Assembly (NCBI GenBank): GCA_963804005.1 | Contig: CAWDOP010000013.1 | Span: 62,001 to 126,000, forward strand | Length of the DNA: 64,000 nucleotides | Reading direction: 5' to 3' | Source of the DNA: JAGXRK01 sp963804005 | Lineage (GTDB): Bacteria; Bacteroidota; Ignavibacteria; Ignavibacteriales; Ignavibacteriaceae | Shown here: positions 44,309 to 53,331 of the stretch, in pieces | Layout: each line of letters opens with the position of its first letter | How positions within the stretch are numbered: position 1 is the first letter of the stretch | Position numbers and translations under genes: made by a program | Notes under the pieces: generated by a model | The model's database searches: none | What the model was told of the DNA's origin: nothing | What the model saw: only the letters and a program-made list of their open reading frames with translations

Positions 44309-45589
44309 ATGTTTAAAGTTCTTGTTATTGCTTACTATTTCCCGCCGATGGGCTTAAGCGGGGTTCAAAGAACTCTGAAATTTGTTAAATATCTCAAAGA
44401 ATTTAATTGGGAACCGACTGTTATTACTTCCGGTGATGTCGGATATTTTGCTCATGATAATTCATTAACCAATGAGTTAAATAGTCTTAACATAAACGTA
44501 ATAAGGATTGGAGGAAAAGAACCCAATGCAATTCTTTCTAAATTCGGCACAATAAAATTACCATCCGAATTTATTCGCAGAATTTTGAACAAGATTAGTC
44601 AAACAATTTTCATTCCTGACAACAAAATTTCATGGTCAAAAAAAGTTTATAAAAAAGTTGAAGAGATACTATCTAAAGAACATTTTGATGCAATCTTTAT
44701 TACTTGTCCGCCATTTTCTGCCTTTAGTTATGTCTCACGGATCCGTAAAAAAAATGATATACCAATTTTTGTTGATTACAGAGATTTGTGGTATGAAAGT
44801 TATTTCTCTTTTTATCCTACTTCGGTTCATAAATATCTGAATAAAAAAGAAGAGTATAACGCACTTAAAGCAGTTGACAGAATTCTTGTGACTAACAGAA
44901 GAATTAAAGAAAAACTTCTTAAGGATTTCCAATTTCTTTCATTTGATGATGTTGTAATAATACCTCACGGATTTGATTTACACGACTTTGAAAGAATTCC
45001 TGCTGTTCCAAAACCAAAGAATAAGTTAGTTCTGATGTATTCGGGAATATTTATGGCATACAATACTCCTAAATATTTTCTAAAGGCATTTAAAGAAATA
45101 TCGATTGAAAGACCTGATATTGCTGCTGAGATTGAACTTCATTTTATCGGTTATCTCGGAAAAGAAAATAAAAAACTCGTAAGAAAATTAAATCTAAAGG
45201 AATTTGTTAAAGACTACGGTTATGTAGATCATGATGACTCAATTTCAAAAATAAAATCCGCTGATGTGTTATGGTTTATGATTGACAAATTAAAAAATAT
45301 TGATGCGATTCTTCCCGGTAAAATTTATGAATATATCGGTGCACAGAAACCCATAATCGCCTGTGTGCCTGAAGGAGCTGGCAAATTGGCTGTTGAAGAA
45401 TATGGCGCAGGATTCATTTGTGAACCGGATAATATATCTGAAATAAAAAAGACAATTCTTTTAGTTTATGAATTGTACAAGAAAAATGAATTGCCAAAAC
45501 CGGATGAATCCATTCTACAGAAATACCGCAGAGATTATTTAACAGAAATGTTATCGAAACAATTTCAACAAAAACTCAGAGTATTGTGA
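44309..45589 (+). CDS. Glycosyltransferase family 4 protein
   Basis: A 426-residue GT-B fold glycosyltransferase. The N-terminal YYFPPMGLSGVQRTLKFVKYL is the typical family 4 opening (Gly-rich loop that contacts the acceptor), and the C-terminal half has LVLMYSGIFMAYNTPK and the donor-site block PGKIYEYIGAQKPIIACVPEGA with the E-x7-E type glutamate region. It likely adds a sugar to a cell-surface glycan. It starts 11 bases after guaB and overlaps the purD frame by a few bases, so the three are probably one transcript although they are functionally unrelated. Confidence 0.85.
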   Translation: MFKVLVIAYYFPPMGLSGVQRTLKFVKYLKEFNWEPTVITSGDVGYFAHDNSLTNELNSLNINVIRIGGKEPNAILSKFGTIKLPSEFIRRILNKISQTIFIPDNKISWSKKVYKKVEEILSKEHFDAIFITCPPFSAFSYVSRIRKKNDIPIFVDYRDLWYESYFSFYPTSVHKYLNKKEEYNALKAVDRILVTNRRIKEKLLKDFQFLSFDDVVIIPHGFDLHDFERIPAVPKPKNKLVLMYSGIFMAYNTPKYFLKAFKEISIERPDIAAEIELHFIGYLGKENKKLVRKLNLKEFVKDYGYVDHDDSISKIKSADVLWFMIDKLKNIDAILPGKIYEYIGAQKPIIACVPEGAGKLAVEEYGAGFICEPDNISEIKKTILLVYELYKKNELPKPDESILQKYRRDYLTEMLSKQFQQKLRVL

Positions 45590-45591
45590 AA

Positions 45592-46872
45592 ATGAATGTT
45601 GTTGTTATCGGATCAGGCGGTAGGGAACATACACTCACGTGGAAAATAAGTCAGAGCAAATCTTTAAATAAACTTTTTTGCATCCCAGGTAATCCGGGCA
45701 CTTCTCAAATTTCTGAAAATATAAATTTAGATATTTTAAAACACTCCGAGTTGATTAATTTCTGCAAAGAAAACTTAATTGATTTAGTCGTTATTGGTCC
45801 TGAGCAACCTCTTGTTGAAGGCTTATCAGCTGTTTTAAGAAATTCCGGTATAAATGTTTTTGGTCCTAATGCTTCTGCGGCTATGATTGAAGCTAGCAAA
45901 TCATTCGCAAAAGAAATTATGCAAAAAGCCGGTGTACCAACTGCGGGTTATAGGCAATTTTCATCAAATCAATTTGAAGAAGCTCTACAGTATTTAAGGA
46001 ATTCGTCTTATCCTGTTGTGATTAAAGTAGATGGACTTGCTGCTGGTAAAGGCGTAATTATTTGTGAAAATTTTGAACAGGCAGAAGAGGCGCTTAAGGA
46101 AATTTTTATTGATAAAGTTTTTGGTGCATCCGGCAATAAGTTAATTATTGAAGATTTTCTCGAAGGAGAAGAAGCCTCAATCTTTGCTATAACTGATGGA
46201 GAAGATTTTATTTTGCTACCTTCTTCTCAGGATCATAAACGAATGGGCGACGGTGATACTGGCAAAAATACTGGTGGAATGGGAGCTTATTCACCTGCAC
46301 CAATTGTTACATCAGAAATTCTGCACAAGGTTGCAGATAAAATTATAAAACCAACCTTAAATCAGTTAAAACTTGAAGGAAAGAAATTCACTGGCTGTTT
46401 GTATGCTGGACTAATGATTAAGGATGATGAAATTAATGTTGTTGAATTTAATTGCCGATTTGGTGATCCTGAAACTCAAGCTGTTCTTCCACTGATTGAA
46501 GGTGACTTCTTGCAATTGTTATATTCTGCTTCAGTGGGAAAAATTGATAAGAACTCTGTTCATTTTTCGAATGGTTCTGCTGTTTGTGTTGTTGCTGCTT
46601 CTGCCGGTTATCCGGATAGTTACGAGAAAGGATTTGAAATATCCGGACTTAATCAAGATGATGATATAATTATCTTTCACGCAGGTACAATAAAGGAAGG
46701 TGAGAAAATTCTCACGAATGGCGGAAGAGTTCTTGGAGTAACTGCCGTTTCAAAAAATGGTAATTTAAGACAGGCACAAAAAAAAGCTTATCAATCAATT
46801 CAAAAAATTTATTTTGAAGGTATCTATTACAGAAAAGATATTGCCGAAAAAGCTTTCAAATATCTTAGTTGA
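45592..46872 (+). CDS. purD: Phosphoribosylamine--glycine ligase
   Basis: A 426-residue GAR synthetase, second step of purine synthesis. The start MNVVVIGSGGREHTLTWK (GSGGREH ATP-grasp N-domain), GPEQPLVEGL, VIKVDGLAAGKGV, and the ATP-grasp DHKRMGDGDTGKNTGGMGAY and VEFNCRFGDPETQ blocks are all in place. I use the ATG at 45592; a GTG at 45586 overlapping the upstream stop (GTGA) would add only two residues. It is two genes downstream of guaB, so two purine genes share the stretch. Confidence 0.95.
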   Translation: MNVVVIGSGGREHTLTWKISQSKSLNKLFCIPGNPGTSQISENINLDILKHSELINFCKENLIDLVVIGPEQPLVEGLSAVLRNSGINVFGPNASAAMIEASKSFAKEIMQKAGVPTAGYRQFSSNQFEEALQYLRNSSYPVVIKVDGLAAGKGVIICENFEQAEEALKEIFIDKVFGASGNKLIIEDFLEGEEASIFAITDGEDFILLPSSQDHKRMGDGDTGKNTGGMGAYSPAPIVTSEILHKVADKIIKPTLNQLKLEGKKFTGCLYAGLMIKDDEINVVEFNCRFGDPETQAVLPLIEGDFLQLLYSASVGKIDKNSVHFSNGSAVCVVAASAGYPDSYEKGFEISGLNQDDDIIIFHAGTIKEGEKILTNGGRVLGVTAVSKNGNLRQAQKKAYQSIQKIYFEGIYYRKDIAEKAFKYLS

Positions 46873-46932
46873 ATATTGAGAAGTGGTTTTGTTTCTCTTT
46901 TCAATTTAATTGAATAAATTCCTGCCGAAATT

Positions 46933-48546
46933 ATGATACCTCTACACGTACATTCATATTACAGTCTTTTATCCGGGACGGCTAGTCCTGATGATTTAAT
47001 CCAAAAAGCAAAAGATTATAATCTTAATGCATTGGCATTGACTGATACAAATGGAATGTATGGCTTAGTTCAGTTCTTTAAGAAAGCAAAAGAGACAAAG
47101 ATCAAACCAATTCTGGGTTCTTGCATTACTGATATTACTAATGAAAATATTTATGCCAGTTCTGTTAGCAAAAAATCTTATGGATACAGCGAGTTATGTA
47201 GAATTATTACTATGCGAAATTTAAATGAAGATTTTTCACTTACTAAAATTCTTAATGAATTTGATGAAAATCTTTTTACATTAACTCCGTCAATCGAACT
47301 GCTGAAGAATAGTAAGAATAATAAAAATTTATTCGCTGAATTAATTTCAACTAAAAAGCATAAAAGAAAGACAAGAGAATTATATAATTATGCTATTGAA
47401 AAGAAGATTAAGTACGTTGCTTCAAATCCAGTTTATTTTTTAGAGAAAGATGATTACAAGCTGCATAAACTTGTTCGTGCCATAGATTTAAATAAATCAA
47501 TTAATAATCTTAAAGAAAATGATTTTGTTGAAGAAGAATATTATTTCAAAGATCCGACTTTGATTGATAGACTTTATCGCTCAATGCCAGAAGCCATTAA
47601 AAATATTGATTTTATAGCGAATGAATGTAATGTTGATTTAAAGATTGGCGAATATAAATATCCAAAATATCCTTTAAGCGGTAATGAATCTTCAAAAGAA
47701 TTTCTTACAAAACTTGCATATAATGGATTACATAAAAAGTATCAAAAAGTAACAGATAGAGAGTTAAATCGTGTTGAGTATGAACTAAGTGTTATAGATG
47801 AACTTAACTTCAATGATTATTTTCTAATTGTTTGGGAAATTGTTCAGGAAGCAAGGAGAAGGGGAATGATGACTATTGGCAGAGGTTCGGCTGCAAATAG
47901 TATTGTTTCCTATCTGCTCGATTTAACACAAGTCGATCCGATTAAACATAATTTATATTTTGAAAGATTCTTAAATAAGGCCAGAAGCAATCCTCCTGAT
48001 GTAGATATAGATTTTTCGTGGAAGGAACGTGATGAGATAATTCGTTTTGTGTTTGAGAGATATGGTTATGAGAGAGTTGCAATGATATCAACGCACGTTA
48101 CGTTCAAAGCCAGATCCGCGTTTAGAGAAACCGCCAAGGCATTTGGCATTACCGACAAGGAAATTTCAAAATATTCTAAGTTCATTCCATGGACAGATGC
48201 ATCAAATCTTCCTAATGTTGCAAATATTTTTCCAGAATCTAAAAATATTAATTTCAATATAGAACCCTGGAAATCAATTGTTAGTCACGCTGTTCGATTG
48301 GCAAACTTTCCCAGACATTTGAGTATTCATCCCGGTGGCATAGTGATAACCCCAACCAAAGTTACAGATTATTGTGCGCTTGAGTATGCGAAGAATAAGG
48401 GTTTAGGCTTGATTATAACTCAACCCGATATGTATTCAATTGAAGATTTAGGTTTAGTGAAAATAGATCTGCTCAGTCAGAGATCATTAGGAGTTTTGCG
48501 AGATACAGTTAATATGATAGATAAAAATTATTCTGAGGAAGAATGA
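46933..48546 (+). CDS. DnaE-like DNA polymerase III alpha, truncated after the palm
   Basis: A 537-residue protein matching the N-terminal half of bacterial DnaE (normally 1000-1160 residues). It has a PHP domain (HVHSYYSLLSG, H5 and H7; about 1-230) and most of the polymerase palm: GRGSAANSIVSYLL (317-330), the catalytic pair D358/D360 in PPDVDIDF, HPGG (466-469) and the third aspartate D512 in VKIDLLSQRSLG. It stops 25 residues later. Fingers, beta-binding, HhH and OB domains are missing, and I found no continuation in any frame; the end overlaps the convergent MauE-like gene by 19 bases. By sequence it is nearer the DnaE2/DnaE1-short lineage than a replicase. It is either a truncated relic or an unusual short protein. 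It would be inactive for processive synthesis. Confidence 0.8.
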   Translation: MIPLHVHSYYSLLSGTASPDDLIQKAKDYNLNALALTDTNGMYGLVQFFKKAKETKIKPILGSCITDITNENIYASSVSKKSYGYSELCRIITMRNLNEDFSLTKILNEFDENLFTLTPSIELLKNSKNNKNLFAELISTKKHKRKTRELYNYAIEKKIKYVASNPVYFLEKDDYKLHKLVRAIDLNKSINNLKENDFVEEEYYFKDPTLIDRLYRSMPEAIKNIDFIANECNVDLKIGEYKYPKYPLSGNESSKEFLTKLAYNGLHKKYQKVTDRELNRVEYELSVIDELNFNDYFLIVWEIVQEARRRGMMTIGRGSAANSIVSYLLDLTQVDPIKHNLYFERFLNKARSNPPDVDIDFSWKERDEIIRFVFERYGYERVAMISTHVTFKARSAFRETAKAFGITDKEISKYSKFIPWTDASNLPNVANIFPESKNINFNIEPWKSIVSHAVRLANFPRHLSIHPGGIVITPTKVTDYCALEYAKNKGLGLIITQPDMYSIEDLGLVKIDLLSQRSLGVLRDTVNMIDKNYSEEE

Positions 48547-48977
48547 ATCTTTATTGAAAATAATTTTGAACCTTTATAAATGAGTATCCATCCTGCAATA
48601 AACATCAAAGAATTTTCAATTATCTTTTGAATTCCGATCTGATTTCCTGTGCCGAAACATCCGCATTCTATATCAAGCCCTCTAATCAAACTAATTCCAA
48701 TTGCTATAATAAAAACAGAAAGCATTGCAGTAATTATCGCCGCATTTTCCTTAACAGATATTCCAAGGATTAACATTGATCCGGCAACAATTTCAATCCA
48801 GGGTATTGTTATTGCAAAAAAGTTAATCATAAAAATTGGTAGAAGGCGATAATTTGCTATTGAAGTAGAAAATCCCGCGGAATCAGAAATTTTTTCTGCA
48901 CCTGCATAAATAAATATTAAGCCAAGTAAAATTCTAAGCAGAAATAATAAATATTTGTTTGAGATAAATCGTTTCAT
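48528..48977 (-). CDS. DoxX/MauE-family membrane protein
   Basis: A 149-residue inner-membrane protein with four hydrophobic segments (LLFLLRILLGLIFIYAGAEK, FAITIPWIEIVAGSMLI, ITAMLSVFIIAIGISLI, IENSLMFIAGWILIY). The FIYAGAEKI opening and the CGCFG motif (about residue 107) before the last helix are typical of the MauE/DoxX group, in which MauE assists electron-transfer protein maturation. The gene lies just after a rhodanese gene (3 bases apart, 48980-49555), so both probably act together in sulfur or thiol-redox handling; that is inference. Its 3' end overlaps the dnaE-like frame. Confidence 0.8.
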   Translation of the reverse strand: MKRFISNKYLLFLLRILLGLIFIYAGAEKISDSAGFSTSIANYRLLPIFMINFFAITIPWIEIVAGSMLILGISVKENAAIITAMLSVFIIAIGISLIRGLDIECGCFGTGNQIGIQKIIENSLMFIAGWILIYKGSKLFSIKIHSSSE

Positions 48978-48979
48978 GA

Positions 48980-49555
48980 TTATTTATTAAGTGATTGAAC
49001 AGGGTAGCCGGCTTCTAACCAATCATTCCATCCGCCGTAAAAAATGTATATTCTCTTAAAACCCTTATCAAAAAGTTCATCTCCAAGCATAATACTCAGA
49101 TCACAATCTTCACCACTGCAATATGTAACAATAGTTTTATTTTTATCAAGATTGCTTAACACACTTTCGTACTCTTCAGATTCATAGAAAGGAATATTAA
49201 TTGAATATTTAATATGTCCTTCTGCAAATTCTTCTTTTGTCCGGGCATCAATAAACTTTATTCCTTTTTTATATAATTCGTATGCTCTTGGGAGTTTTAT
49301 TGCTACTGGTTCAGAGAACGGAAGCTCAATTTCAGTTTTTGATTCATTATTATTTTGTTTATTGTCCGCAGTCGTGTTAGAAATTACTGAATCTGAATTA
49401 GCTGATTCAGGTAGTTGAATATTTTCATTTTCAAACCGTAGGATTCTTTCTTCCTTAATTAGAGAAATACCTTCAGGATTCAGAAAATTATATACGAATC
49501 CAATTAATGAACTTATAGCGATAATAAGAAATATGTTTTTGTAGTTTAAAATCAT
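48980..49555 (-). CDS. Membrane-anchored rhodanese-like protein
   Basis: A 191-residue protein with an N-terminal membrane anchor (residues ~7-26), a polar linker (about 45-80, rich in Ser, Asn and Glu), and one rhodanese domain from about residue 95. The domain has DARTKEEFAEGHIKYSINIP and the active-site loop TYCSGEDCD, with the catalytic Cys first in the loop. Rhodaneses transfer sulfur between thiols or persulfides. The second Cys in the loop is extra. The domain should face the periplasm. It is followed three bases later by the MauE-like gene, forming a two-gene operon. Confidence 0.82.
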   Translation of the reverse strand: MILNYKNIFLIIAISSLIGFVYNFLNPEGISLIKEERILRFENENIQLPESANSDSVISNTTADNKQNNNESKTEIELPFSEPVAIKLPRAYELYKKGIKFIDARTKEEFAEGHIKYSINIPFYESEEYESVLSNLDKNKTIVTYCSGEDCDLSIMLGDELFDKGFKRIYIFYGGWNDWLEAGYPVQSLNK

Positions 49556-49731
49556 TTTTAAAAAAAATATACGTAAAAATAATCTTTTGCCAGCTTATGT
49601 GAAATAAATATTAATTGATATTAAGCAAGATTTACTCTAATTATTTTTAAGCAATAGGTCAAATTTATTTTGAAATTATTTTATTTTTTACTAATTATTA
49701 CTGCACTTAAATTTTATAATAGGAGGATGCA

Positions 49732-49986
49732 ATGAAAATAGTACGAATGAATAAACTGGATAGCAGTGGAGGAAAAAAAACCGCTGCTTTTTTTGATGTT
49801 GAAACATCAGACGGTATAATAATAAAAGGATTTCGGATCATTAATGGTTCGAACGGCTTATTTGTTTCATCTCCCGATGAAAAAGGTAAGGATGGAAAGT
49901 TCTACGACAGAGTCATTCTTCCAAAGGAAATGAAAGAAGCACTTGAGAAAACAGCTCTTGAAGATTACAATAAGAGCAGCGAATAA
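49732..49986 (+). CDS. SpoVG-family septation/RNA-binding protein
   Basis: An 84-residue protein of the SpoVG family: VETSDGIIIKGFRIINGSNGLFVSSPDE matches the conserved core V.....VV.DIRVI.G.NGLFV..PS. SpoVG proteins are small nucleic-acid-binding regulators of cell division and virulence in other bacteria. AGGAGGATGCA before the ATG is one of the strongest ribosome-binding sites in the window. It is monocistronic; a repeat element follows 38 bases after its stop. Confidence 0.85.
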   Translation: MKIVRMNKLDSSGGKKTAAFFDVETSDGIIIKGFRIINGSNGLFVSSPDEKGKDGKFYDRVILPKEMKEALEKTALEDYNKSSE

Positions 49987-50024
49987 AATTATAACGTACT
50001 TGATATTTGCATGATCTTTTAAGT

Positions 50025-50125
50025 AGAGGCTGTCACAAAAGTAAGTTTTAGATTCCTACCTGTCTGCCGACAAGCCAGGCTTACACGGGGATGACAGAAA
50101 AATTGGAACTTTTTAAACAGCCTCT
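50025..50125. repeat. MITE-like element with imperfect 18-bp terminal repeats
   Basis: AGAGGCTGTCACAAAAGT (50025-50042) faces ACTTTTTAAACAGCCTCT (50108-50125), 15 of 18 matching, followed by a T-run that could also terminate transcription from the SpoVG gene. Inside is the palindrome-like CCTGTCTGCCGACAAGCCAGG. A single related end occurs at 59225-59240. No transposase is present, so it would be non-autonomous. Confidence 0.6.
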
Positions 50126-50312
50126 TTTTTATATATAAAATGATGAACTAAATTTTTAATTTTTTCGAATTATTTTAATCTCAGTAATACAAATAGGTCT
50201 TTTAACCTCCCGCAATAATTCTTTCCATCCTTTCTGATAATCTAGTAAAAAGATTTACTGGCTGATGATGAGTGCCTTTATAAATATATCCTAAGTCTTT
50301 TCAAGATTAAAA

Positions 50313-51032
50313 TTATGTAGTTATTAATCGTTTTAAAACTTCATTCTTATAGTTTCTACCGATAGGAATTTCTTTTTTATCTATTTCAATTGATCTTGAG
50401 TTAAACGCAGTAATAGCTTCTAATGAAATTATAAAGGATTTATGGACACGGATAAAATTGCTATCCATTAACCTTTCTTCAATGTCCTTCATTTGTTCTT
50501 TTGTTATTATTTTTGATTGTTTGGTATGAACAAGTACATAATCTTTCATTCCCTCAATTAGAATTATATCCTCTAAAAATATCTTTAACGTTTTCCTTTC
50601 AGACTTTAAATATATAAATGGTTTTAAATTATCAGATCTCGACTTTTCAGTATATGAAATCTTATTGTTTGTTATGTGAGAATTGTATTTATCAATTGCT
50701 TTAATAAATCTTTCCTGGCGAATTGGTTTTAATAAATAATCTACAACATCTATTTCATATCCATCTAAAGCGTAGTCACGGTATGCTGTCGTGATAATCA
50801 CCTTTGGTGGGTTACTAAGGGATTTAATAAAATTAATTCCGCTTAACTTTGGCATTTGGATATCGAGGAAGATTAGATCAACCGGTTTTTCCCGAAGCAC
50901 CTGGTACGCATTTAAGGCATTGACACATTTAGCTATTATCTCAAAACCTCCAATATTAATTAAATATGATTCGATCACTTCAATTGCAAGTGGCTCATCA
51001 TCTACAATTATACATCGAATATTATTATTCAT
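50313..51032 (-). CDS. LytTR-family response regulator
   Basis: A 239-residue two-component regulator. The receiver domain has the acidic pocket at D11/D12 and phospho-acceptor D57 in IFLDIQMPKLSG, followed by TAYRDYALDGYEIDVVDYLLKP. The C-terminal LytTR DNA-binding domain (about 140-239) shows IYLKSERKTLKIFLEDIILIEGMKDY and FIRVHKSFIISLEAI. It should bind DNA repeats and control target genes when phosphorylated by its kinase. The kinase gene (51038-52117) lies immediately upstream with five bases between, so they form an operon. Confidence 0.93.
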   Translation of the reverse strand: MNNNIRCIIVDDEPLAIEVIESYLINIGGFEIIAKCVNALNAYQVLREKPVDLIFLDIQMPKLSGINFIKSLSNPPKVIITTAYRDYALDGYEIDVVDYLLKPIRQERFIKAIDKYNSHITNNKISYTEKSRSDNLKPFIYLKSERKTLKIFLEDIILIEGMKDYVLVHTKQSKIITKEQMKDIEERLMDSNFIRVHKSFIISLEAITAFNSRSIEIDKKEIPIGRNYKNEVLKRLITT

Positions 51033-51037
51033 TTAAC

Positions 51038-52117
51038 TCACACCGTTAATTCTAATTTTACAGAGTAAATATGATCTACTTCTGATATTTCAAGTTTATG
51101 TTTACTTGGGTAAAGTAATTGCAATCTTCTTCTAACATTCTCAATGCCAATACCTTCTTTATATCCCTTATGATCTTCTTGCGATTTTGTTGACCTACTG
51201 TTCTCAACAACTAATGTCATTAAATTATTTTTCACGTTTAAAGAAATATTTATCCATGAACTATCAGTTTGTTCACTAATCCCATGCTTGAAACAATTCT
51301 CAATAAAAGGAAGAATGAGCAATGGGGCAATTTCTGTTTTTGTGGTTTCACCCATAACATCGAACTGAATAGTAAGACCATCATTATATCTTAGTTTTTC
51401 TAAATCGATATAATTTTTAACAAGTTGTAATTCTTTATTTAAATAAATTTTTGATGCGTTACAATCATAAAGCATAAAATCAAGTAATTCGGAAAGTTTT
51501 AAAACAGTCTCGGGTGCTTTATCCGACTTTTTAAGGGTTAGCGCATATAAATTATTTAATGTATTAAAAAGAAAGTGCGGATGGATCTGAGATTTTAAAA
51601 ATTTAAGTTCTGTCTCTAAATTTTCACGGGCTAACAATTGAATCTGCTGTTTGCTGTTATACCACTGTATTAATAGTTTTATAAATGCAGCACCCACCAC
51701 AACCATATAAATGCTTACAAAATGGGAAATCAAATATGAGACACGAAAAAAACCAACCGTATAATAACTATTTAGAAATTCACCGGAATAAAGTGTGGGA
51801 ATTATTATGAAATATGAATCAAGTCTGAGTAGTACAGTAAATAATACTGCTGAAATAAAAAACAGGACAAAAAACAATACATATCTCTTCGGCAACAGAA
51901 ATTTTGGTATTAAAAAGTATATGTTAAAGTATACTGCTGAGATAACGACTGGGAGAGAAAAAAGACAATAGAGAAATGTATTTAACAAGTCCATCCGGAA
52001 GAGGCCATACTGAAAGGTGTAAAAAATTACGTAGAATAACCAGAATAGCAGATGCCATACCAGCCTGTGTCTGATCAGTTTGTAAACCTTTTGCCTACTT
52101 TGTTTTGATGGCGTCAT
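51038..52117 (-). CDS. LytS-type sensor histidine kinase
   Basis: A 359-residue membrane kinase of the LytS/His_kinase family. Four hydrophobic segments fill about residues 12-155. The phospho-acceptor region is KSQIHPHFLFNTLNNLYAL (about 175-193), and the ATPase part has LLILPFIENCFKHGI and GIGIENVRRRLQLLY (N and G boxes). There is no separate extracellular sensor domain, so the ligand may act at or in the membrane. It phosphorylates the LytTR regulator encoded just downstream. Confidence 0.92.
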   Translation of the reverse strand: MTPSKQSRQKVYKLIRHRLVWHLLFWLFYVIFYTFQYGLFRMDLLNTFLYCLFSLPVVISAVYFNIYFLIPKFLLPKRYVLFFVLFFISAVLFTVLLRLDSYFIIIPTLYSGEFLNSYYTVGFFRVSYLISHFVSIYMVVVGAAFIKLLIQWYNSKQQIQLLARENLETELKFLKSQIHPHFLFNTLNNLYALTLKKSDKAPETVLKLSELLDFMLYDCNASKIYLNKELQLVKNYIDLEKLRYNDGLTIQFDVMGETTKTEIAPLLILPFIENCFKHGISEQTDSSWINISLNVKNNLMTLVVENSRSTKSQEDHKGYKEGIGIENVRRRLQLLYPSKHKLEISEVDHIYSVKLELTV

Positions 52118-52355
52118 ATCTTAATTCAAACCAATAATTCTTTATACAAAAATAAGAATTAAATTAAACAGTTATCCATATTGTAGATAAACGACATAGT
52201 TGCGATTCTCAATGACTGATTATTTATAGGCAACGGCGTTTATTTGACGGATTGGTGTGTTAATCTACAAAATTGTATGATTGGTCTAAAATTCAAAAAT
52301 TAAAAAATCTATGTCTGTATTTTTTTATAAGTAATAAAAAAATATAAGGAAAATT

Positions 52356-53306
52356 ATGATGCATTCATCCCCTACCAAATTAATTATAAGTTTATTTGTA
52401 ATCGTTTTTATAAACAATATTCTTGTTGGACAAACCGTAACAGATTTTGATGGTAACATCTATAATACCATCAACATTGGAGATCAGGTATGGCTTAAAG
52501 AAAACCTAAAATCACTATGCTATAGTGACGGCACGCCTATTCCAGATGTTTTGGCCTATAACAATAGTGATAGTCTAACTCAGATTTATGGTTTGCTTTA
52601 TACATGGAATGCGGCGATGAGAGATTCAACACAACCGGGTATTCAGGGAGTATGTCCATGCGAATGGCACATCCCAACCGATCAGGAATGGAGCGAAATG
52701 GAAAATTATCTTGGTGGGGCCAGTGTTGCAGGAGGAAAGATGAAAGATACTGGAACAGTTTATTGGGATTCACCAAATACTGGTGCAAGTAATAGCAGTG
52801 GATTTAGCGCATTGCCCGCCGGAGAGTTTGATGCATATTATAATCCAAATGTATTTCAGCTATTAAACCAATATGCTGTATTCTGGACATCAACACAAGT
52901 ATCAACACTAAAGGCGAGAGAAAGATATTTGGCATATAATTCTTCAGCCTCTTTAATTTACGATTGGTATAAAGTAATGAACTATTCGATAAGATGTATA
53001 AAAGACGATCCAACAGGGCTTGAGGACGAATCGTTTACTCCAAACAAGTGTAAACTTTTACAGAATTTTCCAAATCCATTTAACCCAACTACTACAATTA
53101 TTTATAGAATTCCAGAATTAAGTTTTGTCACTCTTAAAGTCTATGATGTTTTAGGAAATGAAATAAAAACACTTGTTAATGAGGAAAAAACTGCTGGAAA
53201 CTATGAAATTGATTTCGGAGGAAAGGAATTACCGAGCGGAGTTTACTTCTATAAATTGAACAGTAATAATTTTTCGATGACAAAGAAAATGATTTTAATT
53301 CGTTAG
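52356..53306 (+). CDS. FISUMP-domain secreted protein with type IX sorting domain
   Basis: A 316-residue secreted protein with a signal peptide (1-24). The core matches the FISUMP (Fibrobacter major paralogous) domain: VTDFDGNIYNTINIGDQVWL, ENLKSL, YGLLYTWNAAM, CEWHIPTDQEWSEME and FWTSTQ. The C-terminus has NFPNPFNPTTTIIYRIPEL and VYDVLGNEIKTLVNEEK, and ends KKMILIR, a type IX sorting domain. FISUMP proteins are surface-exposed; their function is unknown. The gene lies next to a LytTR pair, and it starts a chain of exported proteins on the plus strand to 59168. Confidence 0.87.
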   Translation: MMHSSPTKLIISLFVIVFINNILVGQTVTDFDGNIYNTINIGDQVWLKENLKSLCYSDGTPIPDVLAYNNSDSLTQIYGLLYTWNAAMRDSTQPGIQGVCPCEWHIPTDQEWSEMENYLGGASVAGGKMKDTGTVYWDSPNTGASNSSGFSALPAGEFDAYYNPNVFQLLNQYAVFWTSTQVSTLKARERYLAYNSSASLIYDWYKVMNYSIRCIKDDPTGLEDESFTPNKCKLLQNFPNPFNPTTTIIYRIPELSFVTLKVYDVLGNEIKTLVNEEKTAGNYEIDFGGKELPSGVYFYKLNSNNFSMTKKMILIR

Positions 53307-53331
53307 TAATACTAATTCGGAAGGAAGGTAA

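Noticed and set aside
50108..50130. Simple rho-independent terminator for the SpoVG gene
   Set aside because: The paired arms are 65 bases apart with an inserted palindrome between; it fits a MITE-like element better, though it may still stop transcription.
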